Assembly (NCBI GenBank): GCA_006226375.1
Contig: SBHC01000084.1
Coordinates: forward strand, 1 to 64,000
Length of the DNA stretch: 64,000 nucleotides
Direction: 5' to 3'
Source of the DNA: Deltaproteobacteria bacterium
GTDB lineage: Bacteria > Myxococcota_C > UBA6777
In this document: one piece after another, positions 17,277 to 27,041 of the stretch
Numbering within the stretch: the stretch's first letter is position 1
Layout: the number at the start of each line of letters is the position of its first letter
Program-made: the position numbers and the translations under genes
The notes under the pieces: model-generated
What the model was told of the DNA's origin: nothing
The model's database searches: none
What the model saw: the letters and a program-made list of their open reading frames with translations, nothing else

Positions 17277-17375
17277 CGCCTTCCCCCGCACTCCCCAACG
17301 CCCTCGACAATCCATCGCACTTCCTGTACAACCTATTCATCTTACACTGAACGACGATTCAATGAGGAGACGCAC

Positions 17376-18248
17376 ATGGGTAGTTTGAAAGGCAAGACAT
17401 TGTTCATTACAGGTGCCAGTCGAGGCATTGGTTTGGCCATCGCGTTGCGTGCAGCAGCAGACGGAGCCAACGTAGCCATTGCATCCAAGACCGCGGAACC
17501 CCACCCCAAACTTCCTGGAACGATTTACACAGCTGCGGAAGAGATTGAGGCTGCAGGTGGCAAAGCCCTTCCCCTGGTTGTGGATGTTCGCCACGAAGAG
17601 CAGGTCCAAAGCGCCGTTGACAAGACCGCCGAAACCTTTGGTGGCCTCGACATCTGCATCAACAACGCCAGCGCCATCATGCTAACGGGCACGCTGCAAA
17701 CCCCGATGAAGCGGTATGATCTAATGCACCAGGTTAACGTTCGTGGAACGTACCTGACATCCAAATGCTGTCTTCCTTACCTCTTGAAATCGGACAATCC
17801 CCATGTGTTGAACATCTCTCCTCCCCTCGACATGAGCCAGCATTGGTTTGAAAATCATGTGGCCTACACCATGGCCAAGTACGGCATGAGCATGTGCGTT
17901 TTGGGAATGGCGGGTGAATTTTCCAGCGAAGGTGTCGCGTTCAACGCGTTGTGGCCTCGCACTGGCGTAGCAACCGCCGCCATCAAAAACCACCTGGGCG
18001 GCGACGAGATGATGCAAGCCTGTCGAACTCCCGACATTATGGCCGACGCAGCCCATGCAATCCTGACCCAGCCCTCCAAAGAATGCACAGGCAACTTCTT
18101 TATCGATGACACTTTCCTTTACCAGCAAGGCGAGCGTGACTTCGACAAGTATCGGGTGAATCCAAGCAAAGACTTGATGCCCGACTTCTTTGTGCCTGCC
18201 GACTCCGAGCTTCCCCCTGGCGTAAGCCTCAAAGCCGTTACGTCCTAG
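17376..18248 (+). CDS. HSDL2-like short-chain dehydrogenase
   Basis: The protein is 290 aa with AGGAG six bases upstream. ITGASRGIGLAIALRAA is the NAD(P) motif. The segments VAIASKTAEPHPKLPGTIYT, INNASAI, LNISPPL and YTMAKYGMSM are those of the hydroxysteroid dehydrogenase-like 2 subgroup, where the usual Ser/Tyr/Lys residues sit in an ISPPL...Y...K context. The C-terminal SCP2 domain of animal HSDL2 is absent, as is usual in bacteria. The probable role is in fatty acid or isoprenoid lipid metabolism. Confidence 0.88.
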   Translation: MGSLKGKTLFITGASRGIGLAIALRAAADGANVAIASKTAEPHPKLPGTIYTAAEEIEAAGGKALPLVVDVRHEEQVQSAVDKTAETFGGLDICINNASAIMLTGTLQTPMKRYDLMHQVNVRGTYLTSKCCLPYLLKSDNPHVLNISPPLDMSQHWFENHVAYTMAKYGMSMCVLGMAGEFSSEGVAFNALWPRTGVATAAIKNHLGGDEMMQACRTPDIMADAAHAILTQPSKECTGNFFIDDTFLYQQGERDFDKYRVNPSKDLMPDFFVPADSELPPGVSLKAVTS

Positions 18249-18338
18249 AACCCCCTCCTCCCCCAAGCTCTCCCCATGAAATAAGGTGAATGACTGGTAG
18301 GTTTGATCTCTTGGTATGAGGGCTCCAAGAGAGAACCA

Positions 18339-18518
18339 ATGAAAAAACAGCATTTGCCAACGAAGATCTGCGTGGTCTGCGAACGCCCCTTTGCCTGGCG
18401 AAAGAAGTGGAAGACCTGCTGGGACGAGGTAAAGTACTGCAGCGAACGTTGCCGTCGTAACCGAAGCCAAGCAACATCCCATGACACCTTCAGGAGCCAT
18501 CCAAGGAGGGATTCATGA
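18339..18518 (+). CDS. DUF2256 small zinc-binding protein
   Basis: The protein is 59 aa from the ATG at 18339. Two Cys pairs in a treble-clef-like arrangement (TKICVVCERPFAWRKKW and YCSERCRRNR) are diagnostic of DUF2256. Its stop overlaps the ATG of the cryptochrome gene by 4 bp, so the two are translationally coupled. DUF2256 genes are repeatedly found beside photolyase/cryptochrome genes. A helper role is possible but unproven. Confidence 0.85.
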   Translation: MKKQHLPTKICVVCERPFAWRKKWKTCWDEVKYCSERCRRNRSQATSHDTFRSHPRRDS

Positions 18519-19936
18519 GCAAGGCCATCGTTTGGTTCAAGACAGACCTTCGTCTCCATGACCACGCCCCTCTCACGCAAGCTTTGGAAGAACACGATCA
18601 AGTCCTTGGGGTCTATTGCCTGAATCCCAGCGATTTTGCTCCCACTCGATGGGGATGGCCCAAAACAGGACCTCACCGAGCACGTTTTCTCTTGGAGTCC
18701 CTGGAAGCTCTTTCCCAGGAATGTCAGACACGTGATGGCAAGCTTGTTGTGTTGTGGGGTGCTCCAGAGCAAGAGTTGCCAGCTCTGGCGACAAAGATGG
18801 GTGCCTCGGCCGTGTACGCTCATGCTGAGATAGCACACGACGAGAAGAAGCAGGAAGCCGCGGTAAAAGCAGCGCTATCCATTCCCTTCCTCACGAACGA
18901 AGGCAACCAACTTTATCCAAGCGAAGAGTTACCTTTCACAGCCCAAGACATCCCCGATATCTTCACCCAGTTTCGCAAAGGCGTGGAGAAGTATTCAGCC
19001 GTCGCTGCACCGCTGCCCAAGCCAGCCAAGATCCCGTACTGGGATGACGACGTTCCAGCGTTCTCGCTTCCAACCCTTGGAGGCCTTGGACTGAAAGCCC
19101 CCGAAGTGGACGACCGACAGGTGCTTCCTTTTGAAGGAGGAGAACAAGCAGGCCTGAACCGCCTCGACGCCTACCTCTGGGAAACAGACTGCATCGCATC
19201 CTACAAAAAAACCCGAAACAAGCTCTTGGGGGCCAACTACTCGTCCAAGTTTTCGCCCTGGTTGGCCCTTGGTTGTCTGTCACCTCGCACCATCTATGCC
19301 AAGATCCAACATTACGAAGAAGAAAGAGTGGCCAACTCATCCACCTACTGGCTGTTCTTTGAGCTGCTGTGGAGGGAGTACTTTCGCTGGGTGATGCAAA
19401 AGTACGACAACCAATTCTTTCTTCCGGGTGGAATCAAAGGCACCAGACCTTATCATCGTCCCAACCCAGAGTTGTTTGAGCAGTGGCAGTACGGCTTTAC
19501 AGGGATGCCGTTCGTAGACGCCAACATGAGAGAGCTTCACCAAACAGGCTTTATGTCGAACAGAGGTCGGCAAAACGTTGCAAGCTTCCTGGTCAAGGAC
19601 CTCTGCCTGGATTGGCGCAAAGGTGCCTCCTACTTTGAATCCATGCTCCTCGACTACGATGTCTGCAGCAATTGGGGCAACTGGGCTTACGTCGCTGGCG
19701 TAGGAAATGACCCTCGTGAGCAGCGGTACTTCAATGTGCTGTTGCAAGCGCAACGGTACGACGCCAAGGGCCGATACGTCCGTCAATGGATACCAGAACT
19801 CGCCCCCCTCCCAGATACTTTGATACACACCCCTTTCGCGCTGTCCTCCTCCCAACAAGAACGGTTCGGACTTCAAGTAGGCAAAGAGTATCCACGTCTT
19901 GCACAAATCCCCCAAGCCTGGCGAAAGCTGATGTAG
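18515..19936 (+). CDS. cryptochrome-DASH / photolyase-family flavoprotein
   Basis: The protein is 473 aa. The N-terminal photolyase alpha/beta domain (AIVWFKTDLRLHDHAPL) is followed by the helical FAD domain: YKKTRNKLLGANYSSKFSPW, LGCLSPR, WLFFELLWREYFRW, and RGRQNVASFLVKDLCLDWR with MLLDYDVCSNWGNWAYVAGVGNDP. The RQNVASFL and WGNWAYVAGVGNDPR patterns are those of the DASH clade, which repairs CPD lesions in single-stranded DNA using light. It is complete. It is coupled to the DUF2256 gene. Confidence 0.92.
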   Translation: MSKAIVWFKTDLRLHDHAPLTQALEEHDQVLGVYCLNPSDFAPTRWGWPKTGPHRARFLLESLEALSQECQTRDGKLVVLWGAPEQELPALATKMGASAVYAHAEIAHDEKKQEAAVKAALSIPFLTNEGNQLYPSEELPFTAQDIPDIFTQFRKGVEKYSAVAAPLPKPAKIPYWDDDVPAFSLPTLGGLGLKAPEVDDRQVLPFEGGEQAGLNRLDAYLWETDCIASYKKTRNKLLGANYSSKFSPWLALGCLSPRTIYAKIQHYEEERVANSSTYWLFFELLWREYFRWVMQKYDNQFFLPGGIKGTRPYHRPNPELFEQWQYGFTGMPFVDANMRELHQTGFMSNRGRQNVASFLVKDLCLDWRKGASYFESMLLDYDVCSNWGNWAYVAGVGNDPREQRYFNVLLQAQRYDAKGRYVRQWIPELAPLPDTLIHTPFALSSSQQERFGLQVGKEYPRLAQIPQAWRKLM

Positions 19937-20202
19937 CCATCCAAGAGAACATGTTGGGTCACAATCCCGCCGTCGCAGCCGTTGTGCGATATGAAAAAAA
20001 TCGATTCTGTTCTACCGTCTCTACCGCAGACTGTGCAGAAGGGTTCCGAGCGTACAGAAACGGGGTAAGGTCAAGAAACCAACAGCCTACGGCTCCACTC
20101 ACCACTACCAATTCCCTTCTTCTCCTGGTATGAAAGGTGCACATTCATTTCCAAAGGTTCAATTCTGGATGATGAGCAACCCTGACGGGGAAAGGAGCGA
20201 TT

Positions 20203-21957
20203 GTGAGCTACGAACACGGTGGAGACATTATCGGTGAACGATTGGCCAGCCATGGCGTTGAGTTTCTATTCACCCTTTGTGGTGGGCACATTTCTCCGAT
20301 TCTCATTGGCGCCAAGAAGCATGGGATCCGTGTCATTGACGTACGCGACGAGGTAACGTCGGTGTTTGCCGCGGATGCGGTCTCTCGAATGAGCGGTGTG
20401 CCTGGAGTCTCTGCAGTCACTGCGGGTCCGGGCCTCACCAACACCATCACCGCAGTAAAGAACGCGCAAATGGCGCAATCGCCGCTGTTGGTCTTTGGTG
20501 GTGCAACGGCGACCATTCTCAAAGGTCGCGGTTCCCTTCAAGACATCGACCAAATGGCCATCATGAAGCCGATCACCAAGTGGACGGCATCGGTCAAACA
20601 AGTCCGCTCGTTGGGTCCTATCGTGGATCGAGCTATCAGCATAGCGATGGAAGGCATTCCGGGACCTGTTTTTATCGAAGTTCCTGTCGATATGCTCTAC
20701 CCCGAAGAGGTGGTGTATGAGTGGTATATGACCGAAAGTGGAGTGGACAAGGCCAAAGGTCTGGGAGCCAAAGCTCTTGGCATGTATCTCAAAACCCACC
20801 TTTACCGACAGTTTCATGCGCCTCATGTGTCGCTGGATGTGTCGCTTCCCCCGCTCAAAAACCCCTTTGGAAGTGGTGTCAGCAGCCAAATCAATGAGGT
20901 CGCCAGCGCTCTACGTTCGGCGCAGAAGCCCACGCTTGTGATTGGCAGCCAAACGCTGGTGAATTTCAATGAGGAACAAGCCAACGCCTTGGCCGACGCA
21001 GTGCGAACCTTGGGCATTCCGACATTCCTGGGAGGCACAGCGCGAGGGCTGTTGGGTCGCCACAGCGACATCCAGTTTCGCCACAAACGAAGCAAGGCGC
21101 TCCGAGAGTCCGATGTTGTAGTTGTAGCAGGCTTTCCCTTCGACTTTCGAATGGGATATGGCCAAAAGATAAACAGAAAAGCCACATTGGTTTCAGCCAA
21201 CTTGAGCGCCACAGATCTGAAGAAGAACCGCAAGCCCGACATTGGCCTGGAGATGCACCCCGGCGACTTTCTGATCCAGCTCGCAGAAGTGCTCGGAAAT
21301 GTCCCCAAGAATGACGAATGGTTTTCCACGCTTCAAGAGCGCGAGAACGCCCGTGACAGCGAGATTGTAGAGCAGTCGAAGGAAGAGACCGAGCTGATCA
21401 ATCCCCTCGACCTGTTCGTCAAGCTGGAAGAGAAAATGGCTGACGATGCGGTCCTTGTCGTCGATGGGGGAGACTTTGTCGCGACAGCCTCGTACATCCT
21501 TCGCCCTCGCGCTCCCCTCTCCTGGTTAGACCCTGGCGTGTTTGGAACACTCGGTGTAGGCGGAGGCTTCGCAGTAGGTGCAGCACTGTGTCGCCCCGAC
21601 TCCCAAGTCTGGGTGATCTATGGCGACGGCTCCTCCGCGTACAGCCTCGCCGAAGTTGACACCTGTGTCCGGCATGGTCTTGCACCCATTATGGTGATTG
21701 GAACAGACGGCTCCTGGGCTCAGATCGCTCGCGACCAGGTTGTCCTTCTTGGGGATGATTGTGGCACCGTCCTGCTCCGAACGGACTACCACAAAGTCTC
21801 TGAAGGATACGGTGGAGTTGGGTTGTTGCTAACCGACCCTGCCAAGATCGATGAAACCCTCGACAAAGCCATCGAGTACCAACGACAAGGCAAACCTGTG
21901 GTACTCAACGTCCACATCGCTCAATCCGACTTCCGAAAAGGCTCCATCTCCATCTAA
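20203..21957 (+). CDS. thiamine-diphosphate-dependent enzyme, acetolactate synthase-like (ILVBL/HACL-type)
   Basis: The protein is 584 aa and starts at GTG with AAGGAG five bases upstream. It has the three-domain ThDP fold: the PYR domain with activating Glu50 ([14 protein letters not shown]), a middle domain, and the PP domain with [20 protein letters not shown], where the second half of the ThDP motif is GTDGSW in place of NN. The sequence around [26 protein letters not shown] resembles the ILVBL/2-hydroxyacyl-CoA lyase 2 group more than housekeeping IlvB. No small regulatory subunit gene is nearby, so 2-hydroxyacyl-CoA cleavage is likelier than branched-chain amino acid synthesis (inference). 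Confidence 0.85.
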   Translation: MSYEHGGDIIGERLASHGVEFLFTLCGGHISPILIGAKKHGIRVIDVRDEVTSVFAADAVSRMSGVPGVSAVTAGPGLTNTITAVKNAQMAQSPLLVFGGATATILKGRGSLQDIDQMAIMKPITKWTASVKQVRSLGPIVDRAISIAMEGIPGPVFIEVPVDMLYPEEVVYEWYMTESGVDKAKGLGAKALGMYLKTHLYRQFHAPHVSLDVSLPPLKNPFGSGVSSQINEVASALRSAQKPTLVIGSQTLVNFNEEQANALADAVRTLGIPTFLGGTARGLLGRHSDIQFRHKRSKALRESDVVVVAGFPFDFRMGYGQKINRKATLVSANLSATDLKKNRKPDIGLEMHPGDFLIQLAEVLGNVPKNDEWFSTLQERENARDSEIVEQSKEETELINPLDLFVKLEEKMADDAVLVVDGGDFVATASYILRPRAPLSWLDPGVFGTLGVGGGFAVGAALCRPDSQVWVIYGDGSSAYSLAEVDTCVRHGLAPIMVIGTDGSWAQIARDQVVLLGDDCGTVLLRTDYHKVSEGYGGVGLLLTDPAKIDETLDKAIEYQRQGKPVVLNVHIAQSDFRKGSISI

Positions 21958-21988
21958 GAAACGAGAGTGGAAGATGCGCAGCGTCTCA

Positions 21989-23710
21989 TCAAAAGTGATT
22001 CGGCATGAGCACAAACAGCAGCGCACAAATCCCCACAGCACAAGCCACCAACCACAGGTATTGTGGGTTTGGGGTGGCTCGTTCAGGCCGGGTCAACCTG
22101 GCATCCTCCCAATCCATCCAGCTCTCCATCGGGAAGTCGGGCTCTTCAATCGCCTGGTGGGCTGGACCGATGTGAGTGCAGTCTTCAAGGATAGGCTGCT
22201 CAAAATCTGACAACGAGGCTGATGGCCCCTGTACCGTTTCATCTTTGGGGGCCTTGGTGGGAACGTAAACTGTTTCCTCAGGAATGACACCGACCCAGTC
22301 TTTCTCAAGCTCTCGGCTCAGGGGACCTGGCAAGACCGTCGTTTGTGGAATACACCCTTGCCTGATCGAAGGAACCTCCATCGCGGTATCACGATCCCAG
22401 GTCATATCCTCCGGGCTAGCAGGTCGAGGCTCTACCACTTCATGGTTCGGAGCTCGCATTGACCGTGTTTTCAATTCACAGAACGACGCGAGATGAGGCA
22501 AAGGCGTCTTCTTTCGTTCTTGCAACGTAGAAGGAGCCTCTTGCTCAAACACAAGGGGCTCAGGCAACGAATCATCCACAAAAGCGGATGCGTTGGGGAG
22601 ATCATCCAAGGAAGAGGATGCAAAAATTTGTTCAAAGTCTTGAACATTGATCTCGTCATGTTGGATGGGTTTGCGTTCTCCTCCGAGAGCATGAAACTTC
22701 GCACGACGAAACACCCGACGTGATGAAAAGCCAGTCAATTCGATGGTGGATGGAAGTTGAACACCACACTCCTGCATCGCTGATTCGAGCGCGCTGAAGA
22801 AGGCAAAGGCTGTGGGATATCGGTCGTCTTGGTTCTTCTTTACAGACTGGGTGACGACCTCCTGCAAAGAAGGAGAGAACTCCAAGTCAGGTGCCAACTC
22901 ATGAAGGTCGGGAGGTGTGCCTTGTACCTGACAATAAAGAAGCTCTTGGACGCTCTCTTGGTTGAAGGCTGCCCGGCCTGTTAGCATTTCGATTAACATC
23001 AGACCACAAGAGTACAAGTCCGTTCGTATGGAAATGGCCCCTGTTCCGCCTTGCACCTGCTCGGGAGCCATGTATCTGGGCGTCCCCATCAGCAGGCCTG
23101 TTGACGTAAGCTTCCCTAAGTTATCGTCTTTGATATGAGCGATGCCAAAATCAAGAATCTTCAGCAGTGGGCGCTCAAAGCTGCCCTCTACAATCATAAG
23201 ATTGTCGAGCTTAAGGTCTCTGTGTATCACGTCGGCTTGATGGGCTGTATCCAAAGCATCCATCAGCTGGGCAAAGAAATACAGAACTTCTTCTTTCTGA
23301 AAGGCCCCTCTATCGAGGATGTATTCTTTGACAGTGGGTCCCTCCAACCACTCCATCACAATGTAAAAACCAAGTCCTTGTGACCAGCCAAAATCTGCGA
23401 TCCCAACAATATTTTCATGCTTAACTTGAGCCAGCACCATCGCTTCACGACGAAACCGCTCCACCATCTCATGGTTGCGGTGGAATTGGGGACGCAGGAT
23501 CTTAACGGCAAAGTTCTTACCGCTGTCCTCGTGTTGAGCTTTGTACACCGTACTGCAACCACCTGCACCCACACGCTTGAGAATCCGATACCGCCCTACC
23601 AACCGGTCGACCAGGGGGTCACTGGCTTCTTTTTGATGCCCACCACAGGAAGGACAAAACAATGCAAAAGCATCACAGGGTTCCTGACAATGTGGACAAG
23701 TGGATAACAT
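21989..23710 (-). CDS. Ser/Thr protein kinase with N-terminal zinc ribbon and C-terminal membrane anchor
   Basis: The protein is 573 aa from the ATG at 23710 (AAGGAG eight bases upstream). A zinc ribbon with Cys pairs lies at 5-8 and 19-22. The kinase domain covers about 38-310: GAGGCSTV loop, Lys70 in FAVKIL, HRDLKLDN (His163-Asp165), DFG at 187-189 and GTPRYMAPEQVQGG. A long low-complexity acidic linker (about 330-545) ends in a single membrane helix (YLWLVACAVGICALLFVLM). Tail anchoring of a cytoplasmic kinase is expected. It is the first gene upstream of the unusual deiminase cluster, but transcribed in the same (minus) direction after it. Confidence 0.9.
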   Translation of the reverse strand: MLSTCPHCQEPCDAFALFCPSCGGHQKEASDPLVDRLVGRYRILKRVGAGGCSTVYKAQHEDSGKNFAVKILRPQFHRNHEMVERFRREAMVLAQVKHENIVGIADFGWSQGLGFYIVMEWLEGPTVKEYILDRGAFQKEEVLYFFAQLMDALDTAHQADVIHRDLKLDNLMIVEGSFERPLLKILDFGIAHIKDDNLGKLTSTGLLMGTPRYMAPEQVQGGTGAISIRTDLYSCGLMLIEMLTGRAAFNQESVQELLYCQVQGTPPDLHELAPDLEFSPSLQEVVTQSVKKNQDDRYPTAFAFFSALESAMQECGVQLPSTIELTGFSSRRVFRRAKFHALGGERKPIQHDEINVQDFEQIFASSSLDDLPNASAFVDDSLPEPLVFEQEAPSTLQERKKTPLPHLASFCELKTRSMRAPNHEVVEPRPASPEDMTWDRDTAMEVPSIRQGCIPQTTVLPGPLSRELEKDWVGVIPEETVYVPTKAPKDETVQGPSASLSDFEQPILEDCTHIGPAHQAIEEPDFPMESWMDWEDARLTRPERATPNPQYLWLVACAVGICALLFVLMPNHF

Positions 23711-23922
23711 GAAGGTGACTCCTTGCAATAACGTCCTTGTAGCTCAAAGCCGAGTTGGCCGCACCCCACCCAACCACAGCATGAAGGCTGCAAGAAGAGC
23801 GCTACCAAGGGCTGCGTTCAACAAACGGCACCCCCCTAATAAACTTGAACTTCAAAGCAGAAAAAATGGGAAGCGGCGAAGAAAAGGAGTGCCAAGGAAG
23901 GAAAAGGTAGGAGATTCGTGGG

Positions 23923-25890
23923 CTAGAGGTTGTTGATGTAGGCGCGCAGAAGATCCGCAGCTTCGTTGTCCGTTCCACCATGGCTGGACTCGCGGCAATC
24001 GATCCCACCGGCCAACTCCAGGGAGATCTCTCCAGCGGTCAGACCGTCTTCGGTGTAGTTGCCTCCCACATAAGTCACGTCGTCAACTCCGTAGTCTTTG
24101 ATGAACCGGCTGAACGCACGTTCGAGAGGCTTAATCGAGCTGCCAATCACGATGTAGTTGTTCTTGCCATCAGGAGTCCGGCCAGGGACTGCGTTCATAA
24201 AGTTGGCCTGACGTGAGTTGGAGCGGAAGTTTCCGGGGGCTTCTTCCACAAGGAGACCTGCGTCTTCGAGCTGGTCAATGATCTTGTCGTAGATATCACC
24301 ATGTTCCTGGAGTTCATACTGGGCAAAGGAACGCATCTCCAGCAGTTCTTTCCGTTCCCAGGAGCGCAGCTGAGGATCTTGGAGGGCCTCATTGATCAGG
24401 TCGATGCTTGCCTGAGGATGGTGCACCATCACTTCACCAGGACCCAGCGGACGCATTGACATATCGATATGAAACTCGGGCTGGTCCACGTAGATGAGGC
24501 GTTCGACATCGATTCCCACATCATCCGCCATCAACTCCTTGGTCAATTCCATTTTGGCCAGGAAGTTTTTGGCGTTTTGAAGGTCCGAAGCATCGATGGG
24601 AACACGGCTGGGCAGCAGGTCTGGAGAGTTCAGGTATGGATCAATCCAGTTGTGGTCGTAGGCCAACTCCGTAGCCACCAGCTTTCGAGCGATGGACTCG
24701 ACCTTCGAGGATGAAAACTCACCAGCCGCTTCCATGTCGCGAACCTTCGCCCGAACCTTGGAGGAAGAGAAAGTACCCTTGTCATCCAGGTCAAAGGTGG
24801 AAATCAACAAGCTATCCCGACCCACGAGAGCGTAGGGTTTACCATCCGCCGTCGTTCCAGGGACCATGTTTCCACCTTCAATGTAGGTGCTGGTGGTCAC
24901 TGCATCGCGGCCCAGGCTCGAAGCCATCTCCGAGGAGTAGTAGCCTTCCCCTCGTTCAGCCACAGCACCCTGGAACGAGCCAGGCTGTGTGGGGTGGTAC
25001 CCTTCGTCTGCCGAGAACAACATCGCTTTGGTCAACGAGCTACCGTAAATTTGCGGTGGGACGAGGACTTTGACAGGCTCGGTGATGTCGTTGCCGTCGG
25101 TCAGGATGCGGTTGTCTTCTCCCCACACCGAGGGGTAACCGTCGGAGCCAATCACATCCAGGACGCTGTCCAATTCGGTGAGGCTAAGACCTGTTCGGTC
25201 GGTCAAGTCCCAGGCTAACTCTTCGATATCGATGTGGCTGTCGAGAAGAAGAGTCACCTTCATCCCTTTTTCAGCAGCAACAAGGACCATGTCTTCGACA
25301 AAGGCGCGCTGGACCTCATCGTCGTAGCCTTGCATCCACAAGGTTTTGAGATCGGACGACAAGTCCTCTGGCTCAGCAGCACCTGTGGGAGGACGAACGA
25401 TGCCACCCGCCGGCCGACGTGCGCTGGCGATACCATTGCGCCAGAACTCTCGAACGGATGTGGACCATTGGCTGGAATACTTGTTGTAGACTTCGCTGAG
25501 CTTGCGAGCTTCCAGCTTGGAGATTCCACCCTTCTCAGCGGCTCGAAAGATCGAGCGACTCTCTGTGAGGTTCAGGCTGGATAGGTCTTTGCCTTGTAGG
25601 GCTTGCAAGGTAACGTTGAGGGCCGAGGTTCCTCCTTGAGGAGGCGGTGCATCAGCAGGAGGCGTACTCGGAGCGACACCCAGATATTGCTCCAACGTTT
25701 GCTTGGCATCGGAGGTCATGGAGTCGCCAAGCTCGTTGAGGATACGGAGAAGGTCAGCCTGCTCCGTTTCGGTCACAACGCCGTAGTCGCTCACCGACTG
25801 AAGCATCCGAAGGGCCTCGTTCTTGTCGATGACTCCGTCGTTAAGCATTCCTTCAAACGTTCGTCGTAAACCAGGGTCTTTGATGTTCAT
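23923..25890 (-). CDS. guanidino-group-modifying enzyme (PAD/agmatine deiminase-like) with helical N-terminal region
   Basis: The protein is 655 aa from the ATG at 25890 (GAGGA five bases upstream). No family label was available, but the catalytic set of the pentein/guanidino-modifying superfamily can be read in order. It comprises WGED (Trp256, Asp259; compare WxRD), EGGN (338-341), FHID (His474, Asp476) and, near the end, GGIDC with Cys632. That is the Asp/His/Asp/Cys arrangement of peptidylarginine and agmatine deiminases. Residues 1-170 hold short repeated helices with acidic loops (NDGVIDKNEALRML) and a Pro-rich linker. No signal peptide is seen. Domain size and the N-terminal extension are unlike metabolic agmatine deiminases, so a protein-modifying or effector role is suspected. 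Confidence 0.6.
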   Translation of the reverse strand: MNIKDPGLRRTFEGMLNDGVIDKNEALRMLQSVSDYGVVTETEQADLLRILNELGDSMTSDAKQTLEQYLGVAPSTPPADAPPPQGGTSALNVTLQALQGKDLSSLNLTESRSIFRAAEKGGISKLEARKLSEVYNKYSSQWSTSVREFWRNGIASARRPAGGIVRPPTGAAEPEDLSSDLKTLWMQGYDDEVQRAFVEDMVLVAAEKGMKVTLLLDSHIDIEELAWDLTDRTGLSLTELDSVLDVIGSDGYPSVWGEDNRILTDGNDITEPVKVLVPPQIYGSSLTKAMLFSADEGYHPTQPGSFQGAVAERGEGYYSSEMASSLGRDAVTTSTYIEGGNMVPGTTADGKPYALVGRDSLLISTFDLDDKGTFSSSKVRAKVRDMEAAGEFSSSKVESIARKLVATELAYDHNWIDPYLNSPDLLPSRVPIDASDLQNAKNFLAKMELTKELMADDVGIDVERLIYVDQPEFHIDMSMRPLGPGEVMVHHPQASIDLINEALQDPQLRSWERKELLEMRSFAQYELQEHGDIYDKIIDQLEDAGLLVEEAPGNFRSNSRQANFMNAVPGRTPDGKNNYIVIGSSIKPLERAFSRFIKDYGVDDVTYVGGNYTEDGLTAGEISLELAGGIDCRESSHGGTDNEAADLLRAYINNL

Positions 25891-26469
25891 GGTGTTCCTC
25901 AAGTACGCGGAAAGTTCTTGTATCCGTGAACACGGCAAGCACCGTGTTGGTAAATGGCTTGAAGCAAAAGTGGGGCAAGACAAAGTCAGCCGATAGGAGC
26001 AACCTCAACCCTCCAGAAAGGGGGAGTTTCTAAGGGACAAAACACCGTCACAGAGGAAAATGTTTCGCAAAGTTTTCCTACGAATAGCAATTTCCCGCAA
26101 GATGCCCTAGGAAGGCCCACCGTCAAGCGTGACAAAGGATTGAATCCTGTTACCAATTGTTGAATCTGACAAGCAAAAGAACCGGGAGGGACGTGGTCAT
26201 TCGCCATTGGTTTGTTGATATTGGGCAGGAGTCCGCAAATTGCACAAACGAACCTATCGCGTGTTGGGTTGCGTGTTGTGGAAGCAAGAACAGTATCAGT
26301 GTTTGCAATGCCAGAGTGCCCATGGATGTGGGTACTTCTCCCTTGCCTATCTCTGCATGGGTAGCGTGGGTAAATTTTTTCCCCCACGTCAAATCAAAGG
26401 CGAAGGCCACTTGTGACCAACAGGATTGAATCACACCCAACCGGGAGAAAACAAAGAGGAGGAGAGAGG
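25891..26469. other. 579-bp gap upstream of the deiminase-like gene
   Basis: No convincing gene is seen. Open frames on either strand lack ribosome sites and have atypical Cys/His/Pro-rich translations. It presumably holds the promoter and leader of the minus-strand gene ending at 23923, including the inverted repeat at 25929-25948. Composition is somewhat mixed, and a GT-rich/T-run stretch lies near 26370-26390. Confidence 0.5.
25929..25948. repeat. inverted repeat in the leader of the deiminase-like gene
   Basis: AACACGG and CCGTGTT form a perfect 7-bp inverted repeat around a 6-base loop, 38 bp upstream of the start codon at 25890. It could be an operator or an RNA hairpin near the ribosome site. 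No T-run follows, so it is not a typical terminator. Confidence 0.45.
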
Positions 26470-26916
26470 CTATACAGTGACTTCGACAGGCTGTTCTACC
26501 GACTGGATATCTTGTTGGAGAGAGACTGCGTTGAAGTAGGTGAGGTTGAGCAGAACGGGGTAGTTTCCGTCGGTCACGTAAAACAGGTCGAGGGGTTCAG
26601 CGACGTTGGCAAATCCAGAGACATGCTCGCCCAACTTGTCGAGGTCAAGGGAGAGTTGCAACTCAACGAGGAAGTCATCGTCGAGGTTCCCCATCGATTC
26701 GAGTCCAGCAACGCTGTGTTCCACCATGCGCTGCACCTCAGAAGTGGGCAACCACAAGGTCAGGTCTCCTTTGGTGATGGAGCCTTCCAAGATCTCGCAG
26801 TTCACTTCTCCCCGTGTGGGAGCCAACATCAATGCTTCACCCATAAGCAGTGGAGCGTTCTCAGGAAGTTCGGTTTGGTGCAGGATAGCACCGGAAGAGT
26901 CAAACCCGATTCGCAC
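26470..26916 (-). CDS. unknown 148-aa protein of the deiminase cluster
   Basis: It starts at GTG (26914-26916) with GAGGAGG five bases upstream, which strongly supports it as a real gene. The protein is acidic, lacks cysteines apart from one, and has no signal or membrane helix. Alternating strand-like segments (GDLTLWLP, DFLVELQLSLDL, DLFYVTD) suggest a beta-rich fold. It lies between two large unknown proteins on the same strand (125 bp after the 673-aa gene). A chaperone, immunity or structural role is possible from size and acidity only. Confidence 0.6.
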   Translation of the reverse strand: MRIGFDSSGAILHQTELPENAPLLMGEALMLAPTRGEVNCEILEGSITKGDLTLWLPTSEVQRMVEHSVAGLESMGNLDDDFLVELQLSLDLDKLGEHVSGFANVAEPLDLFYVTDGNYPVLLNLTYFNAVSLQQDIQSVEQPVEVTV

Positions 26917-27041
26917 GGAAACCTCCTCGTCAAATCAAAGAAAACACAACAACCCCTTCACAAACAGAGAAGAGGATCGCTGTGTTGTATCAGTAGAATC
27001 GATAGACCCCGTCACCGCAGATGGATGAGGGGCTCTGCTCT

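Noticed and set aside
20203-21957. ilvB (biosynthetic acetolactate synthase large subunit)
   Set aside because: No ilvN neighbour, and the middle and PP domains resemble the ILVBL/HACL group rather than IlvB.
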